Positions 35,223 to 43,990 are shown, counted from the stretch's first letter. The stretch: DNA of 64,000 nt from Nocardioides sp. GY 10113 (GCF_004919105.1 NZ_STGK01000012.1:1-64000); one strand, 5' to 3'. Notes: a model not told the origin generated them from the letters alone. A program made the numbers and translations.

Positions 35223-37670
35223 TCAACACTGGAGCCGGCGCTTGACGATCTTTCCGTTGAACCTAACTTGAACGCGAGTGCCCGATCGCTGTTTGCGCAG
35301 GACCAACCGCTTGGCCTTGCCAGCCTTCAACTTGTGGACTCGGTGCTTTGTTTTCCCGCGAATGGGATCGACTACCACCTTGTAGCGCGTCATCTTGGTG
35401 GCCTTGCGACCGTCCAGAACCACGCGCACCTTGTGGGCCCGGCACTTGCTGATTCGGGCCTTCGGCCGGCTCCGAGGCGCGTCTGCCGCCAGTTGCTGGA
35501 GCGCGTGCGTCAGGGTGGAGCGCAGGTCCGCCGGGATGTCCTGACCGTCCGATCCGGCGGACTTCAGGGCAGACCTCGCCGCATCCGGGTCGTTCCGCAT
35601 CACGGGAAGCGTGACGGTGCGCGTCGACAAGAGCTCTGCTTCCCCGGCCGCGGAGACAGCAGCCGACACCTTGAGCGCTGACCCCGAGACGTCAGTCACG
35701 GGAACCTGCACATCCGTGGAGGCCCTGGCAGACACGGTGATGGTCCGCGTCGGCTGGGCAATCCCGCCGAGCGAAACGTCGAGGGCGTAGCTCGACGCGA
35801 CGTTTCCAGGGTTCGTCACCCGGACGGTCAAGGATTGGCGAGGGAGACCGGCGAAGAGGGCTGTAGGTGCGACGACGTCGACGCCGCCATCACCGTCCTC
35901 GCCCGCCATCCCGTTCGCAAGCAGATCTGCGTAGTCCGGCTCGGTGCCGATCACGGGGTCAGCCAGGCTGCCGGACGACAGTCCGCCGATCCCGCCCCCG
36001 GTGAATTCCAGTTCGGGCCAGTCGGCGAACACGCTGTAGGACTCCGCGGGATAGGGCGTTCCCCCGGAGTCGATGCAGGACTGGATGTTCGCCAACGCCG
36101 GCGCGGGGTTGCCTGTCGACGAGCTCGACTCGTACTGGAGCCCGACGCCCCTCAGCTGGAACTGGTAGTTCATGACGCTCTTGTAGGCCGGCTTGCAGTT
36201 GAGGTCGCTGCCCGCTTGCCGGCGCGGCCCACCATGATTCAGCCCGAGGTTGTGGCCGAGTTCGTGCATGATCGTTTGGACCAGTTCGGCGTCGGAGGCC
36301 ACCGCCCCTCCCGATACGAACAGCACGGAGCCCGGCGTGTAGCCGAATCCGGTTGTGCGTGAGGTGCCCCAGGGATGATCGCCGATCACGACGAGGTGGA
36401 AGCTCTGCTTGCGGGCGTCCGATAGGCCGGTCTCGTGCGCGGCGTCTAGTGCCTCACCCTGGTGCTCATTCGAAGAGCTCTCAGCGAACGACTCGCGGTA
36501 CTGCACGGACATCCCGCCAAGCGGCAGCGGAAACTCGCGGCCGTCGCTGTTCAGAGGTGATCTCGGTCCGGCGTCGATGTGGAGGTTGATCCCCTCGTCT
36601 GCGAACGCGTCTCGGAGTGCCGCCAATCGGGTCCTACTGGGCGCGAAGTCCTTGGACCTCTCGGTGCATTTGATCCAGAAGTTCGCCCATCTGCACTCGC
36701 GGTACCAGTGGGTCGACATCCAGTTCACCTGAAGGAACACGTCCTTCTTGGCAGGGTCGGCCCCCCATGCGTCGAGGGGCACGTGGATCCCGCCGTAGTC
36801 GTAGCCGGAGGTCTCCCACTCGTCCTTCAGGCCATCTCCGTCGAGGTCGTCCGTGCCCGCGTCCGGAGTGAAGGCGATCCGGCTGGTGGTTGACCGTTGC
36901 CCACCGCTCGGTACCGAGAGATCCCAGCTGAGGCCGAGTCCGTTGTCGAGATGGGAGTCGCACAGGCAGGAGTCGTCGAAAGGCTCCTGCTGGCCGATCA
37001 CGCTCCACACGGACGAGTAGCCCGCTTCGTAGGTATGGGCTCCGCCGGAGACGTCGGTGAATTGGAGGATGCGCTGCTTGGTCTCGTCGACGCAAGCGGT
37101 CCAAGCTGCCCCCTTCGCGCCGTATCCAAGGTCTGAGTCCGCGAGGTAGCAGTCGCCCGCTCTGTACAGCCGCACGGACGTGGCCGAGCCGCTCGTGTTC
37201 TGCACGACGAGGCGGGTGTCGTATGCCTCCGACCCCGTGACGTACGTGTCGGTCTGGGTCAGACGCACGCCCGTCGCTCCGAGCTCGACGACCGTGGTGA
37301 TGGAGTACGGCGAGCTGGAGGTTCCGCTGCCCGACACGGCTGATTGCGAGATCTCGGTGAAGGGAGTCCTGGGTGTCGCAGACGATCCAGCGGGGATGCT
37401 GTCCGGCCCGAACAGTTCGCCGTCGACGACAGCGAGGGTTCCGCACGCCGTGTCGCCGTAGAACGCGGAATGACTGAAGTTGACGTGCTGCACGGAACAG
37501 TTGAGGTCGGAGGAGATCGCAACCTCGCTCAACGGACCGCTGGATTGGATCGCACGCGTTGCAGCGACCGCAGGCGATGCCGAAAACAGCAGCGGGAGGA
37601 CGGTGACGATCAGCACCAGGATCATCGCGCTAGCGAGCGAGACGCTCCGGTGTCGGTTGACCTTGTGCAT
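35223..37670 (-). CDS. Secreted metzincin-type metalloprotease
   Basis: 815 residues. Signal peptide at 1-36 (hydrophobic MILVLIVTVLPLLFSASPAVA). Zinc site HELGHNLGLNH (His469, Glu470, His473, His479) with a Met-turn at SVMNYQ (Met500), the metzincin pattern. A calcium-type DLDGDGLKDEWE loop lies at ~275-286; many paired cysteines; C-terminal ~60 residues (RAHKVRVVLDGRKATKMTRY to the end) are Lys/Arg-rich and resemble the basic repeats in the neighbouring lectin/CHAP and Ig-like proteins. A secreted protease of unknown target. Monocistronic; ATG at 37670. Confidence 0.85.
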   Translation of the reverse strand: MHKVNRHRSVSLASAMILVLIVTVLPLLFSASPAVAATRAIQSSGPLSEVAISSDLNCSVQHVNFSHSAFYGDTACGTLAVVDGELFGPDSIPAGSSATPRTPFTEISQSAVSGSGTSSSPYSITTVVELGATGVRLTQTDTYVTGSEAYDTRLVVQNTSGSATSVRLYRAGDCYLADSDLGYGAKGAAWTACVDETKQRILQFTDVSGGAHTYEAGYSSVWSVIGQQEPFDDSCLCDSHLDNGLGLSWDLSVPSGGQRSTTSRIAFTPDAGTDDLDGDGLKDEWETSGYDYGGIHVPLDAWGADPAKKDVFLQVNWMSTHWYRECRWANFWIKCTERSKDFAPSRTRLAALRDAFADEGINLHIDAGPRSPLNSDGREFPLPLGGMSVQYRESFAESSSNEHQGEALDAAHETGLSDARKQSFHLVVIGDHPWGTSRTTGFGYTPGSVLFVSGGAVASDAELVQTIMHELGHNLGLNHGGPRRQAGSDLNCKPAYKSVMNYQFQLRGVGLQYESSSSTGNPAPALANIQSCIDSGGTPYPAESYSVFADWPELEFTGGGIGGLSSGSLADPVIGTEPDYADLLANGMAGEDGDGGVDVVAPTALFAGLPRQSLTVRVTNPGNVASSYALDVSLGGIAQPTRTITVSARASTDVQVPVTDVSGSALKVSAAVSAAGEAELLSTRTVTLPVMRNDPDAARSALKSAGSDGQDIPADLRSTLTHALQQLAADAPRSRPKARISKCRAHKVRVVLDGRKATKMTRYKVVVDPIRGKTKHRVHKLKAGKAKRLVLRKQRSGTRVQVRFNGKIVKRRLQC

Positions 37671-37800
37671 GACTCCTCCGTGCCGCGCGGGCGCGAGCCG
37701 AGGCGACCTTGCTCGGCTTTGCCCCTGGCGATTGACTCGCCGAAGGTAGCGGCGGTGGAAGTGGTTGCTGCATCCCTAAATGTTTGGATACCGGGCGGGC

Positions 37801-37900
37801 CTGCCGCACCTCCGCGAGATCTCGGTGGGGCCCCGCGACGCGCCACCGCGCCGCGGCTGAAACAGGCATGCGGTGAAGGCGGCAGTCCATGCTGCCGCAG
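37801..37900. ncRNA. Repeated structured element B (divergent copy)
   Basis: 100 nt in the 382-bp gap between the divergent protease and lectin/CHAP genes. It keeps the terminal CTGC/GCAG pairing, TCTCGGTG, the GC-rich middle hairpin, ATGCGGTGAAG and a final GGCAG-TCCATG-CTGCC hairpin, but has lost the CAGTAGGTA block. In the minus-strand sense it is 131 nt upstream of the protease start; in the plus sense 153 nt upstream of the CHAP start. Confidence 0.4.
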
Positions 37901-37938
37901 AAGAGTGCGTCCGTCAGGATCAACCCGACCGCCTAGAC

Positions 37939-37974
37939 CAGTTCACTGGTCGCGCACCGACAAGTAGTGAACTG
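37939..37974. promoter_or_regulatory. Inverted repeat upstream of the lectin/CHAP gene
   Basis: CAGTTCACT and AGTGAACTG, 9-bp perfect arms with an 18-nt loop, 79 nt before the CHAP gene start. It could be an operator or a leader hairpin. Confidence 0.4.
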
Positions 37975-38052
37975 TCGCGATTCGTGGGACAGGGTGCCGT
38001 GTGCCGTGGTCATGTGTCGCCGCGTCTACGGCCAAAGAGAGCGGAGTGCCTT

Positions 38053-39666
38053 GTGCGAGCGAACCGGATCGTGATCGGTGCCGCGATCCTCTGCCTGCTC
38101 GCGGCCGGCGCGCTGGTAGGTGTCGTCTCGCCCGCGGCGGCTTCCCCGCAGGGTGAACCGGCAACTGCGGGCTCGGCACAGCGAGTCGATGCGGCGTTGC
38201 TGGTCGATGCGGCTGCCCGCCGGGGAACCGTCAAGCGCAGCGTTCGTCTGGTGGTCCCGAAGCAGACAACCCAGGGTGTTCGATCCCGGGCACGGGTGAC
38301 GGTTCGCGGGGTCCAGGGGCGGGTCCGGGTGCGGTTCAAGGTGAGGTACGCCGGGCAGTGGGTTCAGGTCGGCTCGAAGAAGACCAACCGCCGCGGGAAG
38401 GCAACTTTCTCGCTGAGCAACGCCGCAGTAGGTGTCCATCGGTATCGCGTGACGGCGAAGGTGGGCTCCGGAAAGGTGATCGCCTCGAAGGCGAAGCGCG
38501 TCAAGGTGACGGCCGCCCTGCCGTCGACGGCGCCGTCGAGTGTCGTCACGATCGAGTCCCCGACACCGGACTCCCTTGTAGCGGGGGAGGCGTTGCGTGC
38601 AGGGGAGCAGTTGGTCTCACCCAATGGCGAGTATCGGCTGGTCATGCAGGGCGACAACAACCTGGTGATCTACAAGGCGGGAACTGGCGCGACCTGGGCC
38701 AGCAGCACCGTCGGCAGTGGCGCCGACCGACTCACCATGCAAGGTGACGGCAACCTCGTGATGTACCAGGGCAGTGTGGCGCGCTGGAATACAGCGACGG
38801 TCAACACCGGCGCGGACGCGCTGCAGATGCAGGATGACGGCAACCTTGTCCTGTACGCGGGCGCTCGAGCGATCTGGAGCACCAAGGGCGGCTACATCGG
38901 CGACCGGCTGAAGACGGGCCAGACGCTTTACCCCGGCGAGCGCCTCTACTCGGTCGGCCGCAAGTACAGCCTCGTACTTCAAGGAGACGGCAACCTCGTC
39001 CTCTACGAAGGAGGAACAGCCCGCTGGAATACCGAGACCGACGGCTCCGGCGCGAACCGTCTAGTCCTTCAAGGCGACGGCAACCTGGTGCTCTACGCGG
39101 ATGCAACCGCACGCTGGGCCACCTACACGGTCGGCAAGGGCGCGGACCGCCTCGTCCTTCAAAGCGACCGGAACCTGGTCCTCTACAGCGGCTCGGCCGC
39201 CGTCTGGCACACCCACACGAACGTGAGCACGAGCTCCGGCTCGGCAGGCGGGGGCGACGACTACCCTGCCGGGCTCCGTGCCCCCGTCGCCCAGGATTCC
39301 GTGGTCGATCCGTGGCGGTTCTACAACCGAGAGTGCACCTCCTGGGTCGCCTGGAAGCTGAACAACAACAACCACGTCCAGTTCTCCAACAACATGACCG
39401 GACCGAATGGAAAGTCCGGGCACTTCGGAAACGCCGGCAACTGGCACACGAACGCAGCCGCCATCGGTTACACGGTCAACGGCACTCCCAAGCGAGGAGC
39501 GATCGCCGAGTGGTCCGGCCACGTCGCCTGGGTGCTGCAGGTCAACTCCGATGGCTCGATCGTCATCGAGGAGTACAACTACGGATACACCGGCCTCTAC
39601 AACAAGCGCACGGTGACCCGGTCCAACGGATGGCCGTCGTGGTTCATCCACATCCGAGACCTCTGA
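38053..39666 (+). CDS. Secreted B-lectin / CHAP-domain protein
   Basis: 537 residues. Signal segment (VRANRIVIGAAILCLLAAGALVGVVSPAAA), a basic beta-rich stretch (~55-165), then a bulb-type lectin region (~185-390) with six QxDxNxVxY-like repeats (MQGDNNLVIY, MQGDGNLVMY, MQDDGNLVLY, LQGDGNLVLY twice, LQSDRNLVLY), then a CHAP amidase/peptidase domain with Cys428 (YNRECTSW), His490 (WSGHVAWV) and EEYN (~505-508). Probably binds sugar and cleaves peptidoglycan outside the cell. GTG at 38053; GAGAGCGGAG lies upstream. Confidence 0.87.
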   Translation: MRANRIVIGAAILCLLAAGALVGVVSPAAASPQGEPATAGSAQRVDAALLVDAAARRGTVKRSVRLVVPKQTTQGVRSRARVTVRGVQGRVRVRFKVRYAGQWVQVGSKKTNRRGKATFSLSNAAVGVHRYRVTAKVGSGKVIASKAKRVKVTAALPSTAPSSVVTIESPTPDSLVAGEALRAGEQLVSPNGEYRLVMQGDNNLVIYKAGTGATWASSTVGSGADRLTMQGDGNLVMYQGSVARWNTATVNTGADALQMQDDGNLVLYAGARAIWSTKGGYIGDRLKTGQTLYPGERLYSVGRKYSLVLQGDGNLVLYEGGTARWNTETDGSGANRLVLQGDGNLVLYADATARWATYTVGKGADRLVLQSDRNLVLYSGSAAVWHTHTNVSTSSGSAGGGDDYPAGLRAPVAQDSVVDPWRFYNRECTSWVAWKLNNNNHVQFSNNMTGPNGKSGHFGNAGNWHTNAAAIGYTVNGTPKRGAIAEWSGHVAWVLQVNSDGSIVIEEYNYGYTGLYNKRTVTRSNGWPSWFIHIRDL

Positions 39667-39747
39667 GTCAACGACACCGACCCAGACAGCCCCATATGAG
39701 GGACGGTCGATGGTTCTGCGATTTACCGGTCTGGCGTGGGTTCAAGT

Positions 39748-39763
39748 AGTCCGCCATGTGGCG
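39748..39763 (+). repeat. 16-bp target-site duplication, left copy
   Basis: AGTCCGCCATGTGGCG, identical to 41137-41152, directly abuts the left end of the IS481-family element. It contains the palindrome CGCCA-TG-TGGCG. Confidence 0.85.
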
Positions 39764-39786
39764 TGTGATGTCGCAAGACATCGGAA

Positions 39787-39830
39787 TAGCCCGGACCCAC
39801 GGAATGTGGGTCCGGGCTAGTTCGTTTTTC
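39787..39830 (+). terminator. Inward-facing terminator at the IS left end
   Basis: A 14-bp perfect stem (39787-39800 with 39806-39819), loop GGAAT, then GTTCGTTTTT. It stops plus-strand read-through from the CHAP gene into the element, antisense to the transposase, whose stop codon lies in the stem. Confidence 0.85.
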
Positions 39831-41025
39831 CGGGCCCGGGTGGTCTGCCGGTGGGCTGGTAGTCCCGGTTGGGGTCGATGATCAGTTCGCGGAGGAGTTC
39901 TCCGGTGGCGGCGTTGACGACGCGTGCGTGCAGGTCCTGGAGGAGCACGATGACGTGGGTCCGGGCGTGGGCTCGACCGATGCCGATGTGGTGCAGTCGC
40001 CCGTTCACGCGGGCGGTGACGGTGCCGGAGCTGTCGATGATGCTGGTCAGCACCCGGTCGTGGGTGTCGCCGCTGCGGTCGACGCCGGGGCTGGCCTTCG
40101 GCCGGGCGGTGTAGGCGGCCGCCGGTGTCGCTCGGTGTGCCAGCGAGCGGTGCGGTCGCTGCTGGTTGTACTCGGCGCGGAAGGCGTCGATCAGCGCCTG
40201 CAGTTCGGCCAGGGTCCTCGGCTGGACGGGTTGGGCGCGTAGCCACTTCTTCATGGTCTGTTGGAAGCGTTCGACCTTGCCGCAGGTGGTGGGGTGGCCG
40301 GGGCGGGAGTTCTTCTGCCGGACCCCGAGTCGGCGCAGCTCGGCCTCGAGCTGGGTGCGGCCCCCGCGGCGTCCCTGGCCGGCCAGACGGACGGTGTAGA
40401 CCATCCCGTTGTCGGTCAGGGTGGATGCGGGATACCCGTGCTGGCCTGCAGTTTCGGTGAACGTGGCGGCCACGATCGGGGCCGTGATCCGGGTATGGGC
40501 GCTGATGTGGAGTGCGTAGCGGGAGTGGTCGTCGAGCCAGGTGATGACCTCCACGTCCGCGCCCGGGCTGCCGTCGGGCCGGGTGAGTCGGTAGTGGGTG
40601 AAGTCGGACTGCCAGGTCTCGTTGGGCTGCTCGGCCTCGAAGCGGATGTAGGAGGACTTGGGGCGCTTGTTCGGTTCGGGGGTGACGGTGCCGTGGCGGG
40701 TCAGGATGCGGTGGATGGTGGCCCGCGACAGTGTCTGGTCGTGGTGATGGGTCAGGTGCCAGGCGATGGTGTCCGCGCCGGCGTCGTGGCCGGCGTCGGT
40801 GAGCTCTTTGCGCAGCCGTAGGACCAGTTCGACGGTGGCTGGCGGAGTTGCGGTGGGGCTGGTCTTCGGGGCGCGGGAGGCGGGTTCGAAGACGGCTTCG
40901 CCCTCGGTGGCGTAGCGGGTCATGAGGCGGCTGATCCAGCCTTGGGAGACGCCGTAGGTGCGGGCGACCTCGGACTGGGAGGCGCCGGCCAGGACGGCGG
41001 TGATGACGAGGCGACGTTTCGACAC
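39817..41025 (-). CDS. IS481-family transposase
   Basis: 402 residues. N-terminal helix-turn-helix (SQSEVARTYGVSQGWISRLM), then an rve/DDE integrase core: Asp in WQSDFTHY, Asp in LTDNGMVY, Glu in CGKVERFQQT, so all catalytic residues are kept. The C-terminal ~85 residues (VNGRLHHIGIGRAHARTHVIVL) are the usual IS481 tail. It appears intact and the element complete, so it may be active. Confidence 0.94.
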   Translation of the reverse strand: MSKRRLVITAVLAGASQSEVARTYGVSQGWISRLMTRYATEGEAVFEPASRAPKTSPTATPPATVELVLRLRKELTDAGHDAGADTIAWHLTHHHDQTLSRATIHRILTRHGTVTPEPNKRPKSSYIRFEAEQPNETWQSDFTHYRLTRPDGSPGADVEVITWLDDHSRYALHISAHTRITAPIVAATFTETAGQHGYPASTLTDNGMVYTVRLAGQGRRGGRTQLEAELRRLGVRQKNSRPGHPTTCGKVERFQQTMKKWLRAQPVQPRTLAELQALIDAFRAEYNQQRPHRSLAHRATPAAAYTARPKASPGVDRSGDTHDRVLTSIIDSSGTVTARVNGRLHHIGIGRAHARTHVIVLLQDLHARVVNAATGELLRELIIDPNRDYQPTGRPPGPGKTN

Positions 41026-41136
41026 CGGGCAGCCTGCCGCCGCTGGTTGGTGGGGTGGTGGGTGCCATGCCGATGACGCGAGACATGGCTATTCCGATGT
41101 CGTGAGACACCCCATTCCGATGTCCTGAGCCAGAAC

Positions 41137-41152
41137 AGTCCGCCATGTGGCG
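41137..41152 (+). repeat. 16-bp target-site duplication, right copy
   Basis: Perfect copy of 39748-39763, immediately after the right inverted repeat of the IS481 element. Confidence 0.85.
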
Positions 41153-41186
41153 CGCACGCGTCGCACCACCCTGTAAGGAGACCACC

Positions 41187-41537
41187 TTGTTCAACCGAAA
41201 CTCTGCGTCTACGTCGACAAGCCCTTCTGCTGCACCCGCTGCCGCGCCTGCTGGACGGCAGGCTGTCGAGCCGCTCCTGGTAGAGGGGGAGGATCTCCTC
41301 GCGACGCTCGGTACCGACAACCGCGACATTGCGGTGACGAATCGGCGTGTGTTCTTGATGGAGGACGGCGGGAACTGGGCGGTCATTGCGGTTGCATCGG
41401 TGTCGTCTCTCGAGATCAGCGACGCCGGCGCGGGCAGCGTGTTCGCCAAGATCCATTTCGGCGGTGGTCTGAGCCGCACCGTGAAGCTGAACTCGTTCAA
41501 TGACGCTGCGGCGCTCGCAGGAGCTCTCGCCCTGTAG
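41187..41537 (+). CDS. Small PH-like domain protein
   Basis: 116 residues from a TTG start with AAGGAG 7 nt upstream. Residues 1-30 are Ser/Ala/Pro-rich; the rest (LLATLGTDNRDIAVTNRRVFLMED then SLEISDAG and FGGGLSRTVKLNSFND) looks like a bacterial PH domain of the YokE/SHOCT-PH kind, often found with SHOCT proteins such as those at 47.5-49 kb. Cytoplasmic; function unknown. The IS481 element ends 50 bp upstream and may have separated it from its promoter. Confidence 0.65.
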   Translation: MFNRNSASTSTSPSAAPAAAPAGRQAVEPLLVEGEDLLATLGTDNRDIAVTNRRVFLMEDGGNWAVIAVASVSSLEISDAGAGSVFAKIHFGGGLSRTVKLNSFNDAAALAGALAL

Positions 41538-41559
41538 GAGCCCGGCGCTGGGCTGCTTC

Positions 41560-41795
41560 CCGGCCCCAGTTTCTACGTCGACCTGCTGGTGGATCCGCGC
41601 CTGGCGCCGCCGTCAGTCTCGGTCTGGCGGACCCAGCCGCGCAGCGTCTCGCGGTGCATGCCGAGCTGCTCGGCCACGCGAGTGATCGCGCCCTGCTTAT
41701 GGCCGGGGCCTGCCGGAACTCAACCGCCATCCGGGTGGCGCGCTCACGCACCCCGTCGGGTACTTGCTGGGTGCTGCGATGGCTCTCAGCCTCCA
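41560..41795 (-). pseudogene. IS3-family transposase OrfA remnant, frameshifted
   Basis: On the minus strand MEAESHRSTQQVPDGVRERA is followed, after a frameshift, by GAITRVAEQLGMHRETLRGW and VRQTETDGGAR. These are the two halves of an IS3 OrfA helix-turn-helix (compare the family pattern ...ELRERAVRMV...IAEKLGVHRETLRGWVRQAE). No OrfB is found. The rest of the 525-bp gap between 41538 and 42062 holds nothing else recognisable. Confidence 0.75.
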
Positions 41796-42048
41796 TGGAC
41801 TGAGAGCCTTCATCAGGCCCGGCGTGATTCATTCCGACAGCGCAACACGGTCTTCCAGCCGCGATCGGCGCTCCAGCTGGCTGCGTCGGATCGAGCAGGG
41901 GTGGGGTCGGCCGTTGCCGGCGAGAGGACCCTGTCGCCTGGTCGTGCCGCTTTCCCGCCGACCTCCCCGGTGTCAAAAAGCCCTAGACCAGCATCCGGGC
42001 AGATCGGCCGAAATATCTTCTACCCCGATCGCAGCTGGATCGAGTCAG

Positions 42049-42054
42049 TAGGGT
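42049..42054 (+). promoter_or_regulatory. -10 box (TAGGGT), leaderless coiled-coil gene
   Basis: TAGGGT is 8 nt before the GTG at 42063; no ribosome site is seen. Confidence 0.55.
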
Positions 42055-42062
42055 CGCCGACT

Positions 42063-43697
42063 GTGACCCTGGAAGCAAGTGTGTCGACCGTCGTCGGACT
42101 GCTCGAGCAGCAGAACCGCGCCCGCACCACCGGCTATTCGCTCGAGCGTCACTACGACGCCGAGAGTTTCGCCACCGGAATCAGGGAGTCCGGTTTGACA
42201 GAGGTGATCTCCGACGGGCTCGCCGGAGTGCAGGATTCGTTGCGCGAGTCGTTGTTCGGAGCTGCGGCCACGCTCGGAGTCGGTTTGAGAGACATCGCGC
42301 GCGGGGTCGCCAACTCCAACGCTCTCCTCCGCGGCATCGAGGAAGTGCTCCGCACGCCGCTCGGCACAGCCGCGAGGGAGCGCTACCACCGGGGCATCCG
42401 CGCGTATGAGCGGGAGTGGCTGCCTGAGGCCGAGACTGAGTTCACGGCCGCCGTGACGGACGACCCCTATCTCGCGATCGCTCACCTGATGCTCGCCCTA
42501 ACCATCCTGCGGGCACCCGACCGTGAGCCGGACGCCGTCGCGCCGCTGTCGAAGGCGGTCCGCTACGGGACGCCGGACGAGCCACCACTGGCAGTTGGCG
42601 CAGCACTCCTACTCGCGCGTCTGCATTCTGAGGCAGGCGACCTCGCCGAGGCGCTGGCTACCGCCACTCGCGCCCATCAGGACTATCCGACCTGCGCTGA
42701 ACTGGGGCTGCTTCGAGTCCAACTCGGCGACGACGCATCGGTCCTTTCATCGTCGATTCTCGTCGCTCCGGAACTCGTGAGTGTCGCGATGCTCCGCACG
42801 CCCGACCAACTTGAGGAGGCTGCCGTCGGCGGAAGCCTCGCGCCGACCCTCGACCTTGCAGCCGAGCTCAGGCGGCTCCTTGCTCAGGTCGCGGCACTTC
42901 CGTTCACCTCATGCGAGTCCTTTGGTCAGCTGGCCGTGCCGAGTTCTGGTCTGTCGCCACTCGATGAGGTGCTTGAAGCCTGCGACCTCCTGCTGCGGGC
43001 GCCGGAGTTGGTCGATGCCCTCCGACAGAAGGCAGACGCTGGCTTGCGGGCCGCCGCGGGGACGATCCAGGGCGAGCACCGTGCAGAGCTGGAGTTGCTC
43101 GAGTCGAGCACTTTGGTGTCCTCGCGCGAGGAGGTCGCTCACATCAGAGGCCAGATCTCCACGAAGGAGCTGGCCTGTAAGGACCTAGTCGTCGACGGAG
43201 GTCAGGCGTACCGGAGGGCCCGGGAGGATGAGATCGGTCACCTCCTGAACCAGGTTAGGTGGTCTCAGTTCGAGGAGGAGATGGCGGAACGCCTTAGTCA
43301 ACAAGTGTTCCTCCTTGAGGGTCTGCGCGCTGGCAAGGGATGGGCGTCGACTATCGGCCGTGTCCAGAAGGTGACCGCTGATGATCTCGAGTGGAGAGTG
43401 ACCGAGGCTCGCCGCCTACTCGACCAACTGCCGGCCGACCTCGAGAGGGAGCGCCAGGACAGGGAAGCCCGCATCTCCGTTGGGAGCGCCGAGATCGAGG
43501 CCCTCCGAAAGCAGGCAGACCAGATCGAGGCCGAGATTGTCGGCACTCTAGCGGCTCCCCGCCACAGGCACGAGCAACAAGTCGCGGACATCGACGCGAG
43601 TCGGGCACAGGTCCAGGACCTGCTAAGCCAGTTGCGCACGCTGCTGGCCCGCGCTGCTCCCGCCGACCGGGTCCGGCCACTGACGCGGTCTCGGTAG
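42063..43697 (+). CDS. TPR / coiled-coil protein of unknown function
   Basis: 544 residues, not recognised as a named family. Residues ~1-90 are helical (VSTVVGLLEQQNRARTTGYS; GLRDIARGVANSNALLRGIE), ~95-215 hold TPR-like repeats (ARERYHRGIRAYEREWLPEAETEFTAAV), and ~320-540 are a long charged coiled coil (DLERERQDREARISVGSAEI). No signal peptide or membrane segment. The open frame extends upstream to 41589 but that stretch is antisense to an IS3 remnant; GTG 42063 follows a TAGGGT box by 8 nt. Flanked on both sides by gene remnants, so it was probably acquired. Confidence 0.65.
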   Translation: MTLEASVSTVVGLLEQQNRARTTGYSLERHYDAESFATGIRESGLTEVISDGLAGVQDSLRESLFGAAATLGVGLRDIARGVANSNALLRGIEEVLRTPLGTAARERYHRGIRAYEREWLPEAETEFTAAVTDDPYLAIAHLMLALTILRAPDREPDAVAPLSKAVRYGTPDEPPLAVGAALLLARLHSEAGDLAEALATATRAHQDYPTCAELGLLRVQLGDDASVLSSSILVAPELVSVAMLRTPDQLEEAAVGGSLAPTLDLAAELRRLLAQVAALPFTSCESFGQLAVPSSGLSPLDEVLEACDLLLRAPELVDALRQKADAGLRAAAGTIQGEHRAELELLESSTLVSSREEVAHIRGQISTKELACKDLVVDGGQAYRRAREDEIGHLLNQVRWSQFEEEMAERLSQQVFLLEGLRAGKGWASTIGRVQKVTADDLEWRVTEARRLLDQLPADLERERQDREARISVGSAEIEALRKQADQIEAEIVGTLAAPRHRHEQQVADIDASRAQVQDLLSQLRTLLARAAPADRVRPLTRSR

Positions 43698-43774
43698 CAC
43701 CCGCGGACGCGGTCATCGCCGGTGTCCCGGCAAAGCTGATCCGGGCGACGGGAATCGACGCCTCGGTCGACTGA
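43698..43774 (+). pseudogene. C-terminal remnant of a hexapeptide-repeat acyltransferase
   Basis: The frame reads PADAVIAGVPAKLIRATGID then ASVD-stop. V(I/V)AGVPAK(L/V)IR is the hallmark end of serine/sugar acetyltransferases with left-handed beta-helix repeats. Everything upstream is missing; it butts against the end of the coiled-coil gene. Confidence 0.6.
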
Positions 43775-43884
43775 GAAGGCGGCCCCGCCTGGGGGTTTAC
43801 TCGGGCAACGGCGCCACACGTCGGTAGCGTGGCTCGAAAGACCGATTGTTGGCGCTGCCCCGGGTAGCACGCCCACGTGCTGAG

Positions 43885-43990
43885 GCCCCCCGAGATCCTT
43901 GGCGATCTGGGAGATTGGCTTGTCCCGTTGACGGCCCAGCTCGATTGCCCGACGACGGATCTCGGTTCTTCGGTGCCGGCATGGGGACTC
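43885..43990 (-). pseudogene. Possible IS3-family OrfA remnant
   Basis: Minus strand reads RRTEIRRRAIELGRQRDKPI followed by SQIAKDLGG, close to the IS3 OrfA pattern (RRRAVELAR...KPIAQIAKDLGISE), then loses the frame. Short, so tentative. The remaining bases of the 43775-44129 gap hold nothing recognisable. Confidence 0.5.

Larger units (their letters stand above)
39764..41136 (-). mobile_element. IS481-family insertion sequence, complete
   Basis: 1373 bp. The ends are 28-bp imperfect inverted repeats (20/28 matches), both beginning TGT and sharing GACATCGGAAT. It is flanked by a perfect 16-bp direct repeat. One transposase gene on the minus strand. Near the right end the GACATCGGAAT word is repeated (41087-41109, 21/23 match to the left inner end) and a third degenerate copy lies at ~41064-41082, so transposase may bind several sites there. 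Inserted between the CHAP gene and the PH-like gene, 50 bp before the latter's start. Confidence 0.92.
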
